Assembly: GCF_036964665.1 (NCBI RefSeq)
Contig: NZ_JBAMDA010000001.1
Span: 2,580,001-2,644,000 of the forward strand
DNA: 64,000 bases
Direction: 5' to 3'
Origin: Nitrobacter sp. NHB1
GTDB taxonomy: Bacteria > Pseudomonadota > Alphaproteobacteria > Rhizobiales > Xanthobacteraceae
The translations under genes were made by a program, and so were the position numbers. Below the pieces are notes generated by a model. It searched no databases. It saw only the letters and a list, made by a program, of their open reading frames with translations, and had not been told where the DNA came from. Of this stretch, positions 36,064-43,741 are shown one piece after another; the stretch's first letter is position 1, and every line of letters starts with the position of its first letter.

Positions 36064-36846
36064 TCAAACCTCCGCCCACGGCACGATCACGGTTTCGCAT
36101 TGATAGTCGGCCCGATAGGTCCTGACGCGAAAGACGTTGGCTATGACGGTCTCCGAGAGCGCGTCGGCAGGCGGTCCCTGCGACACCAGGCGCCCGTCGG
36201 ACAGCACGAGAACGATATCCGCAAACCGCGCCGCGAGCCCGAGATCGTGCGTCACCACGACGACCAGCGTCCCTTGGTCCGCGGCGCTCCGCAGTTTGGT
36301 GAGAACTTCGATCTGATAGCGCGGATCGAGCGATGCGGTCGGCTCGTCGGCCAAAAGCACCGGCGCTTCCACGGCCAGCACCCGTGCCAGCGCCACCCGG
36401 CTGCGTTCGCCGCCGGACAATTCCGTCACGCGGCGATCGCTCAAAACTACCACGTCGGTCGCCTGCATCGCCCGCATCACCGCCGCGGCATCTTTCTCTG
36501 TCAGCCGTGCCGGATCGACCGCGCCATGTGGGTAACGTCCAAGCGCCACGATATCCTTCGCCGGCAACGGCCAATGCATCTGATGGCCCTGCGGCAGGTA
36601 GGCGAAACGGCGCGCGCGCTCTCGAAGGGTGAGCGATGGCAGCGCGTCGCCGCAAACCTCGATGGTCCCTTCCGATGGCAGAAGGCCCGCCAGCGCCCGC
36701 AGCAACGTGGTCTTGCCGGCGCCGTTCGGCCCGACCAGCGCGACAAGATGTCCGCCTGGGAGCGCCAGCGAAATATCGCTCAGGACAACTCTCTTTCCGA
36801 GGCTGGCCGACACCGACGATGCGACGAGAATGGCGACTTCGCTCAT
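36064..36846 (-). CDS. btuD: vitamin B12 ABC transporter ATP-binding protein
   Basis: 260 residues. Walker A GPNGAGKTT near residue 39, signature LSGGERSRVALARV near 143, Walker B VLLADEPTASLD near 163, and H-loop VTHDLGLA. It belongs to the iron/cobalamin FecE/BtuD group. Its start codon overlaps the stop of the permease gene (ATGA on the minus strand), and only 5 bases separate it from btuF. Confidence 0.9.
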   Translation of the reverse strand: MSEVAILVASSVSASLGKRVVLSDISLALPGGHLVALVGPNGAGKTTLLRALAGLLPSEGTIEVCGDALPSLTLRERARRFAYLPQGHQMHWPLPAKDIVALGRYPHGAVDPARLTEKDAAAVMRAMQATDVVVLSDRRVTELSGGERSRVALARVLAVEAPVLLADEPTASLDPRYQIEVLTKLRSAADQGTLVVVVTHDLGLAARFADIVLVLSDGRLVSQGPPADALSETVIANVFRVRTYRADYQCETVIVPWAEV

Positions 36847-37868
36847 GCGACGCCTCCACCCAGCGCGCGCCGCTCGCGCACGATCAGGTAGAGAAAGAAC
36901 GGCACGCCGATCAGCGCGGTCAGCACGCCGACCTTGATGTCCGAGGTCGATGGGATAACGCGCACCGCGATATCGGCCGCGAGCAGCAGCGCCGCGCCGG
37001 TCAGCGCGCTCGGCACCAGCAGCCGCGCCGGGTCGTAGCCGATCAGGGGTCGCATCAGATGCGGCGCGACCAGGCCGATGAAGCCGATGGCGCCGGCTAC
37101 CGCAACCGCGCCGCCGACGCCGAGCGCAACGCCGAGGATCGCCCACAGCCGTAACCGGCCGACATCGACGCCGAGACTCTGCGCGGATTCCTCACCAAGA
37201 CTGAGCGCGCGAAACGCATGGCGCTGGCTCATCAGGATCGCGGCTCCCGCGACGATGAACGGCAGCGCCAGTATCACGTGGCGAAAGCTGCGGTCTTCCA
37301 GCGAACCCAACAGCCAGAATGCAATCTCCAGCGCCGCGAACGGATTGCGCGACATGTTCATGGTCAGCGATGTCGCGGCACCGGCCAACGACGAAATCGC
37401 AAGCCCCGCAAGAATCAGGATCAGCAGGTTCGCATGACGCCCCGCGATCGCGAGCAGCGCGAACACTGAAACGAATGCCGCGACGATGGCCGCGACCGGC
37501 AGTGCGAAGGAACGCACGTCGGCCGACCCGAGCGCGATGACCAGCACCGCGCCGAACGCCGCCGCCTGCGGCGCGCCGAACAGCGAGGGCGACGCCAGGG
37601 GGTTGCGCAGCAGGCCCTGCAAAGCCGCGCCCGACAAACCGAGAATGGCGCCGATGGCGACCCCGAGGATCGCGCGCGGCAGGCGGATCTCCTGCACGAT
37701 GATCCGCTGGACCTCGCCGCCGCTGCCGAACAAGGCATCGAGAACGGCGACCGGCGACAACCTCACAGGACCCACTCCCAGCGACACCAGCGTCAGCACC
37801 GCGACCGCCGCGCACAGCGCGACCGTCACGATCGTTCGTCGGCGGTCCGCGATGCCTGTCGTCACCAT
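36843..37868 (-). CDS. btuC: vitamin B12 ABC transporter permease (FecCD/BtuC family)
   Basis: About 341 residues with nine to ten transmembrane helices. Family segments: RLPRAILGVAIGAILGLSGAALQGLLRNPLASP near the N-terminus, GAIGFIGLVAPHLMRPLIG in the gate, and GVPFFLYLIVRERR at the end. Two starts are possible: ATG at 37868 and ATG at 37934; neither has a strong binding site. A 15-base duplication lies between them, in frame. The gene is preceded by a repeat element and the cobalamin riboswitch. Confidence 0.88.
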   Translation of the reverse strand: MVTTGIADRRRTIVTVALCAAVAVLTLVSLGVGPVRLSPVAVLDALFGSGGEVQRIIVQEIRLPRAILGVAIGAILGLSGAALQGLLRNPLASPSLFGAPQAAAFGAVLVIALGSADVRSFALPVAAIVAAFVSVFALLAIAGRHANLLILILAGLAISSLAGAATSLTMNMSRNPFAALEIAFWLLGSLEDRSFRHVILALPFIVAGAAILMSQRHAFRALSLGEESAQSLGVDVGRLRLWAILGVALGVGGAVAVAGAIGFIGLVAPHLMRPLIGYDPARLLVPSALTGAALLLAADIAVRVIPSTSDIKVGVLTALIGVPFFLYLIVRERRALGGGVA

Positions 37869-37899
37869 CTGGCGTTGAAAGATGTGGCGTTGAAAGCCG
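37868..37899 (-). repeat. 15-base tandem duplication at the btuC start
   Basis: On the minus strand the unit CTTTCAACGCCA-x-AT occurs twice with one mismatch, ending at the ATG whose 5' base is 37868. The period is 15 bases (five codons, FQRHI then FQRQM), the same length and place relative to a start codon as the duplication at cyoA. Confidence 0.75.
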
Positions 37900-37981
37900 T
37901 GCAAATCGCGGGCCCGGCCGGCCCGGCAACACATTTCGGGAGACCCATGACGACCCTTTCCGCCGACCCGCCGTCGAACGC

Positions 37982-38103
37982 CTAGAGCATTTCAACGCCT
38001 AGAGCATTTCCCGGTGAAGTGGAAACCGGTTCACCGTAAGGAAATGCGACCATTCAATAGGTTGGAGCGCTCGTTCTGATTTCATCAGAACGATAAGCGC
38101 TCG
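37982..38103. repeat. palindromic repeat element between riboswitch and btuC
   Basis: About 120 bases of the same family as the element at 35057. It begins with a duplicated CTAGAGCATTTC and ends with GCGCTCG. On the transcript of the btu operon it would form a long hairpin (GAGCGCT...TCGTTCTGAT / ATCAGAACGA...GCGCTC) directly downstream of the riboswitch. No U-run follows the hairpin. Confidence 0.8.
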
Positions 38104-38113
38104 AAGAATGCGT

Positions 38114-38275
38114 CACCGGCCGGTCTCCTGGCTCGCGGCCGGTATCCGGATCCGCCTTCCCGCCCATGCATGGCATGGTCAGTGGCTGAATGGATGCGGA
38201 TGGCCGCTTACAGTTGCGGGGGCAGCCGCGGTATTGGGGGCAGTATCCCCGCACCGTATTCCCGTTTCACCTCCT
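38114..38275 (-). promoter_or_regulatory. cobalamin riboswitch
   Basis: On the minus strand the conserved elements appear in order: AGGTGAAACGGGAA, CGGTGCGGGGATACTGCCCC, GGCTGCCCCCGCAACTGTAAGC, the B12 box GCCACTG (38180-38186), GGGAAGGCG, and CGAGCCAGGAGACCGGCC. It binds adenosylcobalamin and reduces expression of B12 uptake genes. The nearest genes on the strand are btuC, btuD and btuF, which this supports as a B12 importer. Confidence 0.95.
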
Positions 38276-38277
38276 AG

Positions 38278-38376
38278 ATTCCGATTCAACCGTGTTGAAC
38301 CGGAATCTAGCCTTATCCTTTTGATTGAGCATGGTCTTATCCGAAAACCGGTTTCCACTTTTCGGGATCATGCTCC
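38278..38376. repeat. two short palindromic repeats upstream of the riboswitch
   Basis: The first is the inverted repeat GATTCCGATTCAAC/GTTGAACCGGAATC at 38278-38309. The second is GAGCATGGTCTTATCCG... CGGGATCATGCTC at about 38326-38375, with ACCGGTTTCC in its centre, a pattern repeated widely in Bradyrhizobium-like genomes. Both lie where the promoter of the btu operon is expected. Confidence 0.7.
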
Positions 38377-38481
38377 AGGGGAGGCACCGATGACGCTCCA
38401 AACAAGCACAGCGGCACACCCCATGCAACCGCGAACGCGTTCGCCTGCGTTGCCGCGCAATACAGCGAGTACGCAATACCA

Positions 38482-38766
38482 TCAGAACCGCGAGAGATAA
38501 CGAGGCAGTTCCTGCTCGAATTCAGGGAAGTAGCGCGAAATCACAGAAATATCGAAGCGAGCGAGGATCGACTCCTTGGGCTCCCGGTCGAGCAAGAAGC
38601 GAAAGGCGGCCTCGAGGCAGCGCTCAGGCGTGTGCTTGCCGGCTGTCAGTTGCTTGCTCTTCACTTCAGACATTGTGACGCGATGACGAGTCTCACTCTT
38701 TCCTTCGCGGACCACGACCTCGAAATCGAATGGGTCGCCCTCACCGACACGCTGAACCTCGATCAT
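38482..38766 (-). CDS. conserved hypothetical protein, 94 residues
   Basis: A small, soluble, charged protein with no signal peptide. A beta-rich first half (DFEVVVREGKSETRHRVTMSE) is followed by two helices (CLEAAFRFLLDREP and YFPEFEQELP). Similar short proteins are common in the Bradyrhizobium group, but no function is known. It lies alone between the B12 locus and tRNA-Ser. Confidence 0.65.
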   Translation of the reverse strand: MIEVQRVGEGDPFDFEVVVREGKSETRHRVTMSEVKSKQLTAGKHTPERCLEAAFRFLLDREPKESILARFDISVISRYFPEFEQELPRYLSRF

Positions 38767-38933
38767 ACGATCATCCCCGTTTCAACAGTCGGTGGCGCAA
38801 CTGTTCTCCCTGCGCACCGCATACGCCGCCCGGCCGCCGCCAGGATGTTTGCGAACTGCTCCGGCCCAAAGCCTGGCGTTATTGGGCTCTCACCCGCGCT
38901 CGCAACCGTAAAGAATGTTCGTCACGATAAAAA

Positions 38934-39023
38934 TGGCGGAGAGAGTGGGATTCGAACCCACGGTACGGTTTCCCGCACACACGCTTTCCAAGCGTGCGCC
39001 TTAAGCCACTCGGCCATCTCTCC
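38934..39023 (-). tRNA. tRNA-Ser (anticodon GGA)
   Basis: Read on the minus strand it starts GGAGAGATGGCCGAGTGG and ends with TCTCTCC, G and an encoded CCA. The anticodon loop TTGGAAA gives GGA. A long variable arm (about 16 bases) marks it as a class II tRNA, as expected for serine. Confidence 0.96.
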
Positions 39024-39369
39024 GGGCGTCTTCTCATGACGGGGCGTGCCGGTTTTTGCAAGAGAGCGACGCCGTGGCGCCGGGATTTTTCATAAATATA
39101 TGAATGATATAAAGTATTTTCGGGCCATGGCCATCCGTTCCGACGATTTGCTGCTGCCATCGGGCATCGATCGGACGGCCGATGCCTGCCCGTGTGGTGG
39201 TTCAGCAGTTCGCTTCATGTCCGGCGAATCTGTTGGACGAACTTTTGGTTGGGCCAACTTCTGAGAGGCTATTTTGAAAATCGGGTTATGGGGTTTTGCG
39301 CGGGGCTGAATTATGATTCAATCTCTTGATGGCCGTGACGCGTTGAAACGCTTCATCGTCAGCTCATCT
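39024..39369. other. intergenic region between tRNA-Ser and otsA
   Basis: About 345 bases. The part at 39085-39125 is strongly AT-rich (CATAAATATATGAATGATATAAAG), probably the tRNA-Ser promoter. A 72-codon open frame at 39046-39264 has no recognisable similarity and is not called. The right end runs into a repeat element. Confidence 0.35.
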
Positions 39370-39473
39370 AAAGCACTTCCCGATGAAGTGGACACCGGCT
39401 CACCGTAAGGAAATGCGACCACTCAATCGCTTGGAGTGCCCGTTCTGATTCCATCAGAACGGTAAGCGCTCTA
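39370..39473. repeat. palindromic repeat element at the otsA stop codon
   Basis: About 104 bases of the same family as at 35057 and 37982. It shares the core GTGGACACCGGCTCACCGTAAGGAAATGCGACCA and the inner hairpin CGTTCTGAT/ATCAGAACG. Its right-hand end CTCTA supplies the TAG stop of otsA (39471-39473 on the minus strand), as the element at 35057 does for btuF. Confidence 0.8.
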
Positions 39474-40943
39474 ATGAACGCGCGCGCTGCTCCCCGAGCC
39501 GACCGCGTGCAGCGGCCATGGTTTCGGCGATTCGACAGCGACGCTTTCGCTTGCGACCTTCCTGTCGGACGCCTGTGCGTCCTCGAGCGCGTCGGAAAAA
39601 TCCGCAAACCACTGCTGGACGGTGCTGGCGCGCAGCTTTCGCATCATGGCTTCCCAGCGCATCCTGCGTTCCGTCAATGGCATCGAAAACGCGGTCGCGA
39701 TGGCGCGCGCCATCCCGTCGATTTCGTGCGGGTTAACGAGGAGCGCTGTCTGCAACTGATTTGCGGCGCCTGCGAATTTGGACAATACCAGCACGCCCGG
39801 ATCGGCCGGATTTTGCGCGGCGACATACTCCTTGGCGACGAGATTCATCCCGTCGTGCAGCGGCGTCACCACGCCCACGCGCGCCGTGCGATAGAGACCG
39901 GCCAGCACGGTCTGGCTGTACCCCCGGTTGAGGTAGCGGATCGGCATCCAGTCGGTTTCGCCGTGACGGCCATTGACGTCGCTGACGAGTTTCGCAAGTT
40001 CGCTCTGCAGGTTGCCGTAGGCCTCGATGGTGCCGCGGGAGGGGGTCGCAATCTGCAACAGCGTCACCGTGCGCTTCAGCGCGGGCTGCGCGGTCAGCAT
40101 ACGGTCGAATGCACTGATCCGATTCACCAGTCCCTTCGAATAATCCAGGCGGTCGACGCCGATCGCCAGCTGTTCTCCGTTCAGGCTGCGCCGCAACCGC
40201 GAGACGTCCGGATGCGAGGACGCCTTGGCGGCCTGCAACGCGAATTTCTCCACATCGATCCCGATCGGAAATACGGCGCATCGCGACTTGCCGTAACGCG
40301 AGGTCACGGCGCCGTCCTCGATCGTGAGGCCGAGTTCGGATTGAAGATAGCCGAGAAAATTTTCGCAGTCGTCATCGGTCTGGAATCCGATCAGATCGTA
40401 AGCCAGCATCGCCTCGACCAATTCGCGATGATGCGGAACGGCGTCGATGATGGTGCGGGTCGGCCACGGCGTATGCAGGAAGAAACCGATCGGATGTTGG
40501 ACGCCGAGATCGCGCAGTTCGGCGCCCAGCGACAGAAAATGATAATCCTGAATCCAGAAGGCGGTGTCCGGCTTGCGGAAGCGCATCAAGGCCCGCGCCA
40601 TGAAGGCGTTGACCTCGCGGTACGACTGATAGTCGTCCTGCGACACGCGAATGAGATCGGATCGGGAGTGAAGCGCCGGCCATAGCGCCGAGTTGGCGAA
40701 GCCCTCATAATATCCGCCGTAATGCGCCGCGGGCAGATCGAGCAAGGCCAGTGCCCCGGCGCCCAGGGCTTGAACTTCTGCAAATGAATCCTTGTGCGAC
40801 CCGTCGCGCACACGACCGCTGGAACCTACCCAGATCGCGCCCGATTTCTCTACAACTGGCAACAACGCCGCCGCGAGACCGCCCGTCAAGGGCTCATTGG
40901 CCCGTGCGCGCGCCACGCGATTCGAAACGACAACGAGGTTCAC
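39471..40943 (-). CDS. otsA: trehalose-6-phosphate synthase
   Basis: 490 residues of GT20 family. The N-terminal glucose-phosphate part reads NLVVVSNRVA and then LTGGLAAALLP; the UDP-glucose site has GVDRLDYSKGL near residue 260 and RTARVGVVTPLHDGMNLVAKEYVA near residue 350. The enzyme joins UDP-glucose and glucose-6-phosphate; OtsB, encoded upstream in the cluster, removes the phosphate. The last 35 residues are less conserved and polar, ending at a stop supplied by a repeat element. The spacer to the GH15 gene is about 195 bases, so it may have its own promoter. Confidence 0.94.
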   Translation of the reverse strand: MNLVVVSNRVARARANEPLTGGLAAALLPVVEKSGAIWVGSSGRVRDGSHKDSFAEVQALGAGALALLDLPAAHYGGYYEGFANSALWPALHSRSDLIRVSQDDYQSYREVNAFMARALMRFRKPDTAFWIQDYHFLSLGAELRDLGVQHPIGFFLHTPWPTRTIIDAVPHHRELVEAMLAYDLIGFQTDDDCENFLGYLQSELGLTIEDGAVTSRYGKSRCAVFPIGIDVEKFALQAAKASSHPDVSRLRRSLNGEQLAIGVDRLDYSKGLVNRISAFDRMLTAQPALKRTVTLLQIATPSRGTIEAYGNLQSELAKLVSDVNGRHGETDWMPIRYLNRGYSQTVLAGLYRTARVGVVTPLHDGMNLVAKEYVAAQNPADPGVLVLSKFAGAANQLQTALLVNPHEIDGMARAIATAFSMPLTERRMRWEAMMRKLRASTVQQWFADFSDALEDAQASDRKVASESVAVESPKPWPLHAVGSGSSARVH

Positions 40944-41138
40944 AGGGTCCCCTCCTGGTTTTGCACCCGTCAGATAAACGCTCGTTCATCAATATGGTTC
41001 CTGCCTCCTTCCAACCAAATTGACGCCAAATTCGGGCAATATAGAGCGATACTCAAAGTTCCAGTCAGTGAAGTCAGTCATTGAAGTAAAGAATTCGCTG
41101 TCACAGCGATTTTTACTGCATGTGTCTTTAACATTCGA

Positions 41139-42932
41139 TCAACTGCGCCAGTATCGATCTTCCCAGTTCCGCGACAATCTCATGCCGGTGAGGATCAATC
41201 CCGCCATGGAGTATGTCTGCGGGAAATTCCCGAATAGCGCGCCGGTTTTCGGATCGATGTCCTCCGACAAGAGCCCGTAGCGATTGCGATGCGCCAGCGC
41301 ATCCGTGAACGCCTCCCGCGCTTCCTCGCGCCGTCCGAGCGCCCACCACGCATCAATCAGCCAGAACCGGCAGATCAGGAACGCAGTCACCGGAACACCG
41401 AAGTCGTCTTCCGCGGCGTAGCGCATGACATGCTTCTCACGCAGCAACTCGCGCTCCATGGCGGCGACGGTTTTCACGAAACGCGGATCGTCGACCTCGC
41501 AAACGCCGAGTTCGGGCAGCAACAGCACGCTCGCATCGAGATCGTCGGACCCGAACGCGGCGGTGAAGGCCTCGCGCTTCGGGTTCCAGGCGCGATCGAT
41601 CAGTTCGGCGTGCAACGGATCGGCGACCGCATTCCAGTGCGCCGCGCGTTCCGGCAGGCCAAGCCGTTCCGCAATGGCCGCAAGCCGATTGACCCCGGCC
41701 CAGCACATCGCCGCGGAGTGGGTATGGATGCGCTGGCGACCGCGATATTCCCAGATGCCGGCGTCGTTCGTCATCGCAACCCTGGCCGCCTTGTGGCCGA
41801 GCGATTCAAGCAGGGCAAACAGACTTTCGTCGCCGGGGCGCGGCAACCGCCGATCGAAGAACAGCGGCAAGGCCGCCAGGATGGCGCTGCCGTAGGTGTC
41901 GTGCTGGGTCTGGTCGACCGCGGCGTTGCCGACGCGCACCGGCCCGTCGCCGCGGTAGCCCTGAAGATCTGCGGCGATCCACTCGTCCAGCGGCAGATTC
42001 GGGACCACGCTATAGACCGGCTTCAGATCCTCCTCCGTATTCGATGCGAGCGACAGCGTGAAGCCGATGAAGTCCTCCATCGTCCGCGTCGCGCCGACGC
42101 GATTGAGTGCCTTCACGACGAAATAGGCATCGCGCAGCCAGCAATAGCGATAGTCCCAGGTGCGGCCCGAGCCGGGCGCCTCCGGAATCGAGGTGGTGTG
42201 CGCGGCGATGATGCCGCCGGTCTCCTCGAAGTTCGACAGCTTGAGCGTGATGGCCGCGCGGATGATGGCTTCCTGCCATTCGTAGGAGATGTAGAGGCGC
42301 CGTACCCAGCCCAGCCAATAGGTTTTGGTCTCCTCGGCGAAACGCTGGGCGGTCGACGCCAGATCGCCGGGGAAGGCTTCGTCGTTGCCGAACACCAGAT
42401 GCATCGGCCGGGTCAGAACGAACGGCGTTTCGTTTTCGATCAGGGCCAGCGGCGCGTCGGTGGTCACGCGGATCGCCGTATCGTCGTCTTCAAAGTAGCG
42501 GATATGATTGCTTCCCGTCGAGTGCCGCTTGAGCGGCTTGCCATAGGCGTGCGTTGGCCGTATGCGGATCGTGATCCGGGGCAGGCCCGCGACGGGCTCG
42601 ATGATGCGAAACAACTGCGGCGGCCGGAATATGCGGCCATACTGCCGGAAGCGCGGCGCGAAGTCGGTGATGCGCACCGCATTGCCGCGGCTGTCGGTCA
42701 GGACCGTGGACACGATCGCGGTATTGCGGACATAGTCCGACTGGAAATCGGCCATGCCGTCCAGCACGACATCGCTGAAGCCCTTTTCTTCATCCCCCGC
42801 AAGCAGGCGCGAAAACACCGGGTCGGCGTCGAAGCGCGGAAAGCACCACCACACCAGCCGCGCTGTCGGATCGACAAGCGCGGCCGTGCGGCAGTTGCCT
42901 ATGACGGCGAGATCGAGGCCATGATCGCTCAT
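41139..42932 (-). CDS. glycoside hydrolase family 15 protein (glucoamylase/trehalase-like)
   Basis: 597 residues. The N-terminal beta-sandwich (about 1-225) starts IGNCRTAALVDPTARLVWWCFPRFDADPVF-like, and the (alpha/alpha)6 catalytic barrel follows with GRTWDYRYCWLRDAYF near residue 262 and WDYRYCWLRD containing catalytic-site residues; the general base lies near FGNFPQTYSMAGLI at the C-terminus. Some bacterial GH15 members are trehalases rather than glucoamylases, which fits its place between otsB and otsA, but the substrate is inferred. It overlaps otsB by 4 bases (ATGA). Confidence 0.85.
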   Translation of the reverse strand: MSDHGLDLAVIGNCRTAALVDPTARLVWWCFPRFDADPVFSRLLAGDEEKGFSDVVLDGMADFQSDYVRNTAIVSTVLTDSRGNAVRITDFAPRFRQYGRIFRPPQLFRIIEPVAGLPRITIRIRPTHAYGKPLKRHSTGSNHIRYFEDDDTAIRVTTDAPLALIENETPFVLTRPMHLVFGNDEAFPGDLASTAQRFAEETKTYWLGWVRRLYISYEWQEAIIRAAITLKLSNFEETGGIIAAHTTSIPEAPGSGRTWDYRYCWLRDAYFVVKALNRVGATRTMEDFIGFTLSLASNTEEDLKPVYSVVPNLPLDEWIAADLQGYRGDGPVRVGNAAVDQTQHDTYGSAILAALPLFFDRRLPRPGDESLFALLESLGHKAARVAMTNDAGIWEYRGRQRIHTHSAAMCWAGVNRLAAIAERLGLPERAAHWNAVADPLHAELIDRAWNPKREAFTAAFGSDDLDASVLLLPELGVCEVDDPRFVKTVAAMERELLREKHVMRYAAEDDFGVPVTAFLICRFWLIDAWWALGRREEAREAFTDALAHRNRYGLLSEDIDPKTGALFGNFPQTYSMAGLILTGMRLSRNWEDRYWRS

Positions 42933-43741
42933 TCCGCGACAGCGCGTTCGTCATCGAGAAGGCGGGCCAGCCAGGCCCTGACATCGCGGGGCGCGTGAAA
43001 GTGGCCGTCGACGCCCTTGGCGCGCCGGCCCACCGAGAACGAGAGGCCCTTCATGTCCGGCATGATCGCAAACACCGTTTCATCGGTCACGTCGTCGCCG
43101 ATGAAGACCGGCCGCCGTCCCTTGAACGGCTCATGCGCCATCAATTCGGTTACGCCGGTCGCCTTGGTGAATCCGGAATGCTTGATCTCGCACACGAACT
43201 TGCCAGGCAGCACCTCGATCGGCGCATTCGGCAGGTCGGCGCGTATCACCGAGACCGCGTCGTAGATCGCCTGCTCGGTATCCGGCGCCTTCCTGAAATG
43301 CAGCGCCAGCGAGTAACCTTTGTTCTCCACCAGGATGCCGGCATGCAACTCGGCGATGGCCGCAAAACGCCGCATCAGATCCGCGTTCATCGGCGGCGCG
43401 TGCGCAGCCACTGCCTCGCTTTCGGCCGAAATCCGCATCTCCGCGCCGTGGCCGCCGACCGCGGGAAACAGCATCGGCGCGAAAATCCGGTCGATATCGC
43501 TGAGCGAACGCCCACTGACCAGCGCCAGCGCGCCATCCGTCCGCGCCAGCAGCCGCGCCAGCGAGGTCGCGAGCTTTGGCGGCACGCGAACTTCGCTCGG
43601 CGACGGCGCGAGATCGAGCAGCGTGCCGTCGATATCGAGCAGCAGGGCGGATTTGCCGAGCGGCAGCATGTGAGATCCGGGGCCGTCGGCCATGGAAGCG
43701 GTCTTCTTCGGCACGGGTTCCACTAAATCCTGATTCATCAT
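42929..43741 (-). CDS. otsB: trehalose-6-phosphate phosphatase
   Basis: About 270 residues, HAD superfamily. Motif I is LLLDIDGTLLDLAP near residue 30, motif II VSGRSL near 72, and the late motif FIGDDVTDETVF near 220. It dephosphorylates trehalose-6-phosphate. Two adjacent ATGs (43741 and 43738) overlap the stop of the transporter gene, so translation is coupled. The chain has an N-terminal extension of about 22 residues. Confidence 0.92.
   Translation of the reverse strand: MMNQDLVEPVPKKTASMADGPGSHMLPLGKSALLLDIDGTLLDLAPSPSEVRVPPKLATSLARLLARTDGALALVSGRSLSDIDRIFAPMLFPAVGGHGAEMRISAESEAVAAHAPPMNADLMRRFAAIAELHAGILVENKGYSLALHFRKAPDTEQAIYDAVSVIRADLPNAPIEVLPGKFVCEIKHSGFTKATGVTELMAHEPFKGRRPVFIGDDVTDETVFAIMPDMKGLSFSVGRRAKGVDGHFHAPRDVRAWLARLLDDERAVAE

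Noticed and set aside
35159-36859. 566-codon minus-strand frame spanning btuF and part of btuD
   Set aside because: Only its last 299 codons are btuF; the front part is btuD read out of frame. The real starts at 36058 and 36846 have family similarity.
38820-39040. Plus-strand peptide GESGIRTHGTVSRTHAFQACALS
   Set aside because: Antisense translation of tRNA-Ser(GGA), not a gene.
39046-39264. 72-codon open frame between tRNA-Ser and otsA
   Set aside because: No recognisable similarity, no binding site, and it crosses the AT-rich promoter zone of the tRNA.
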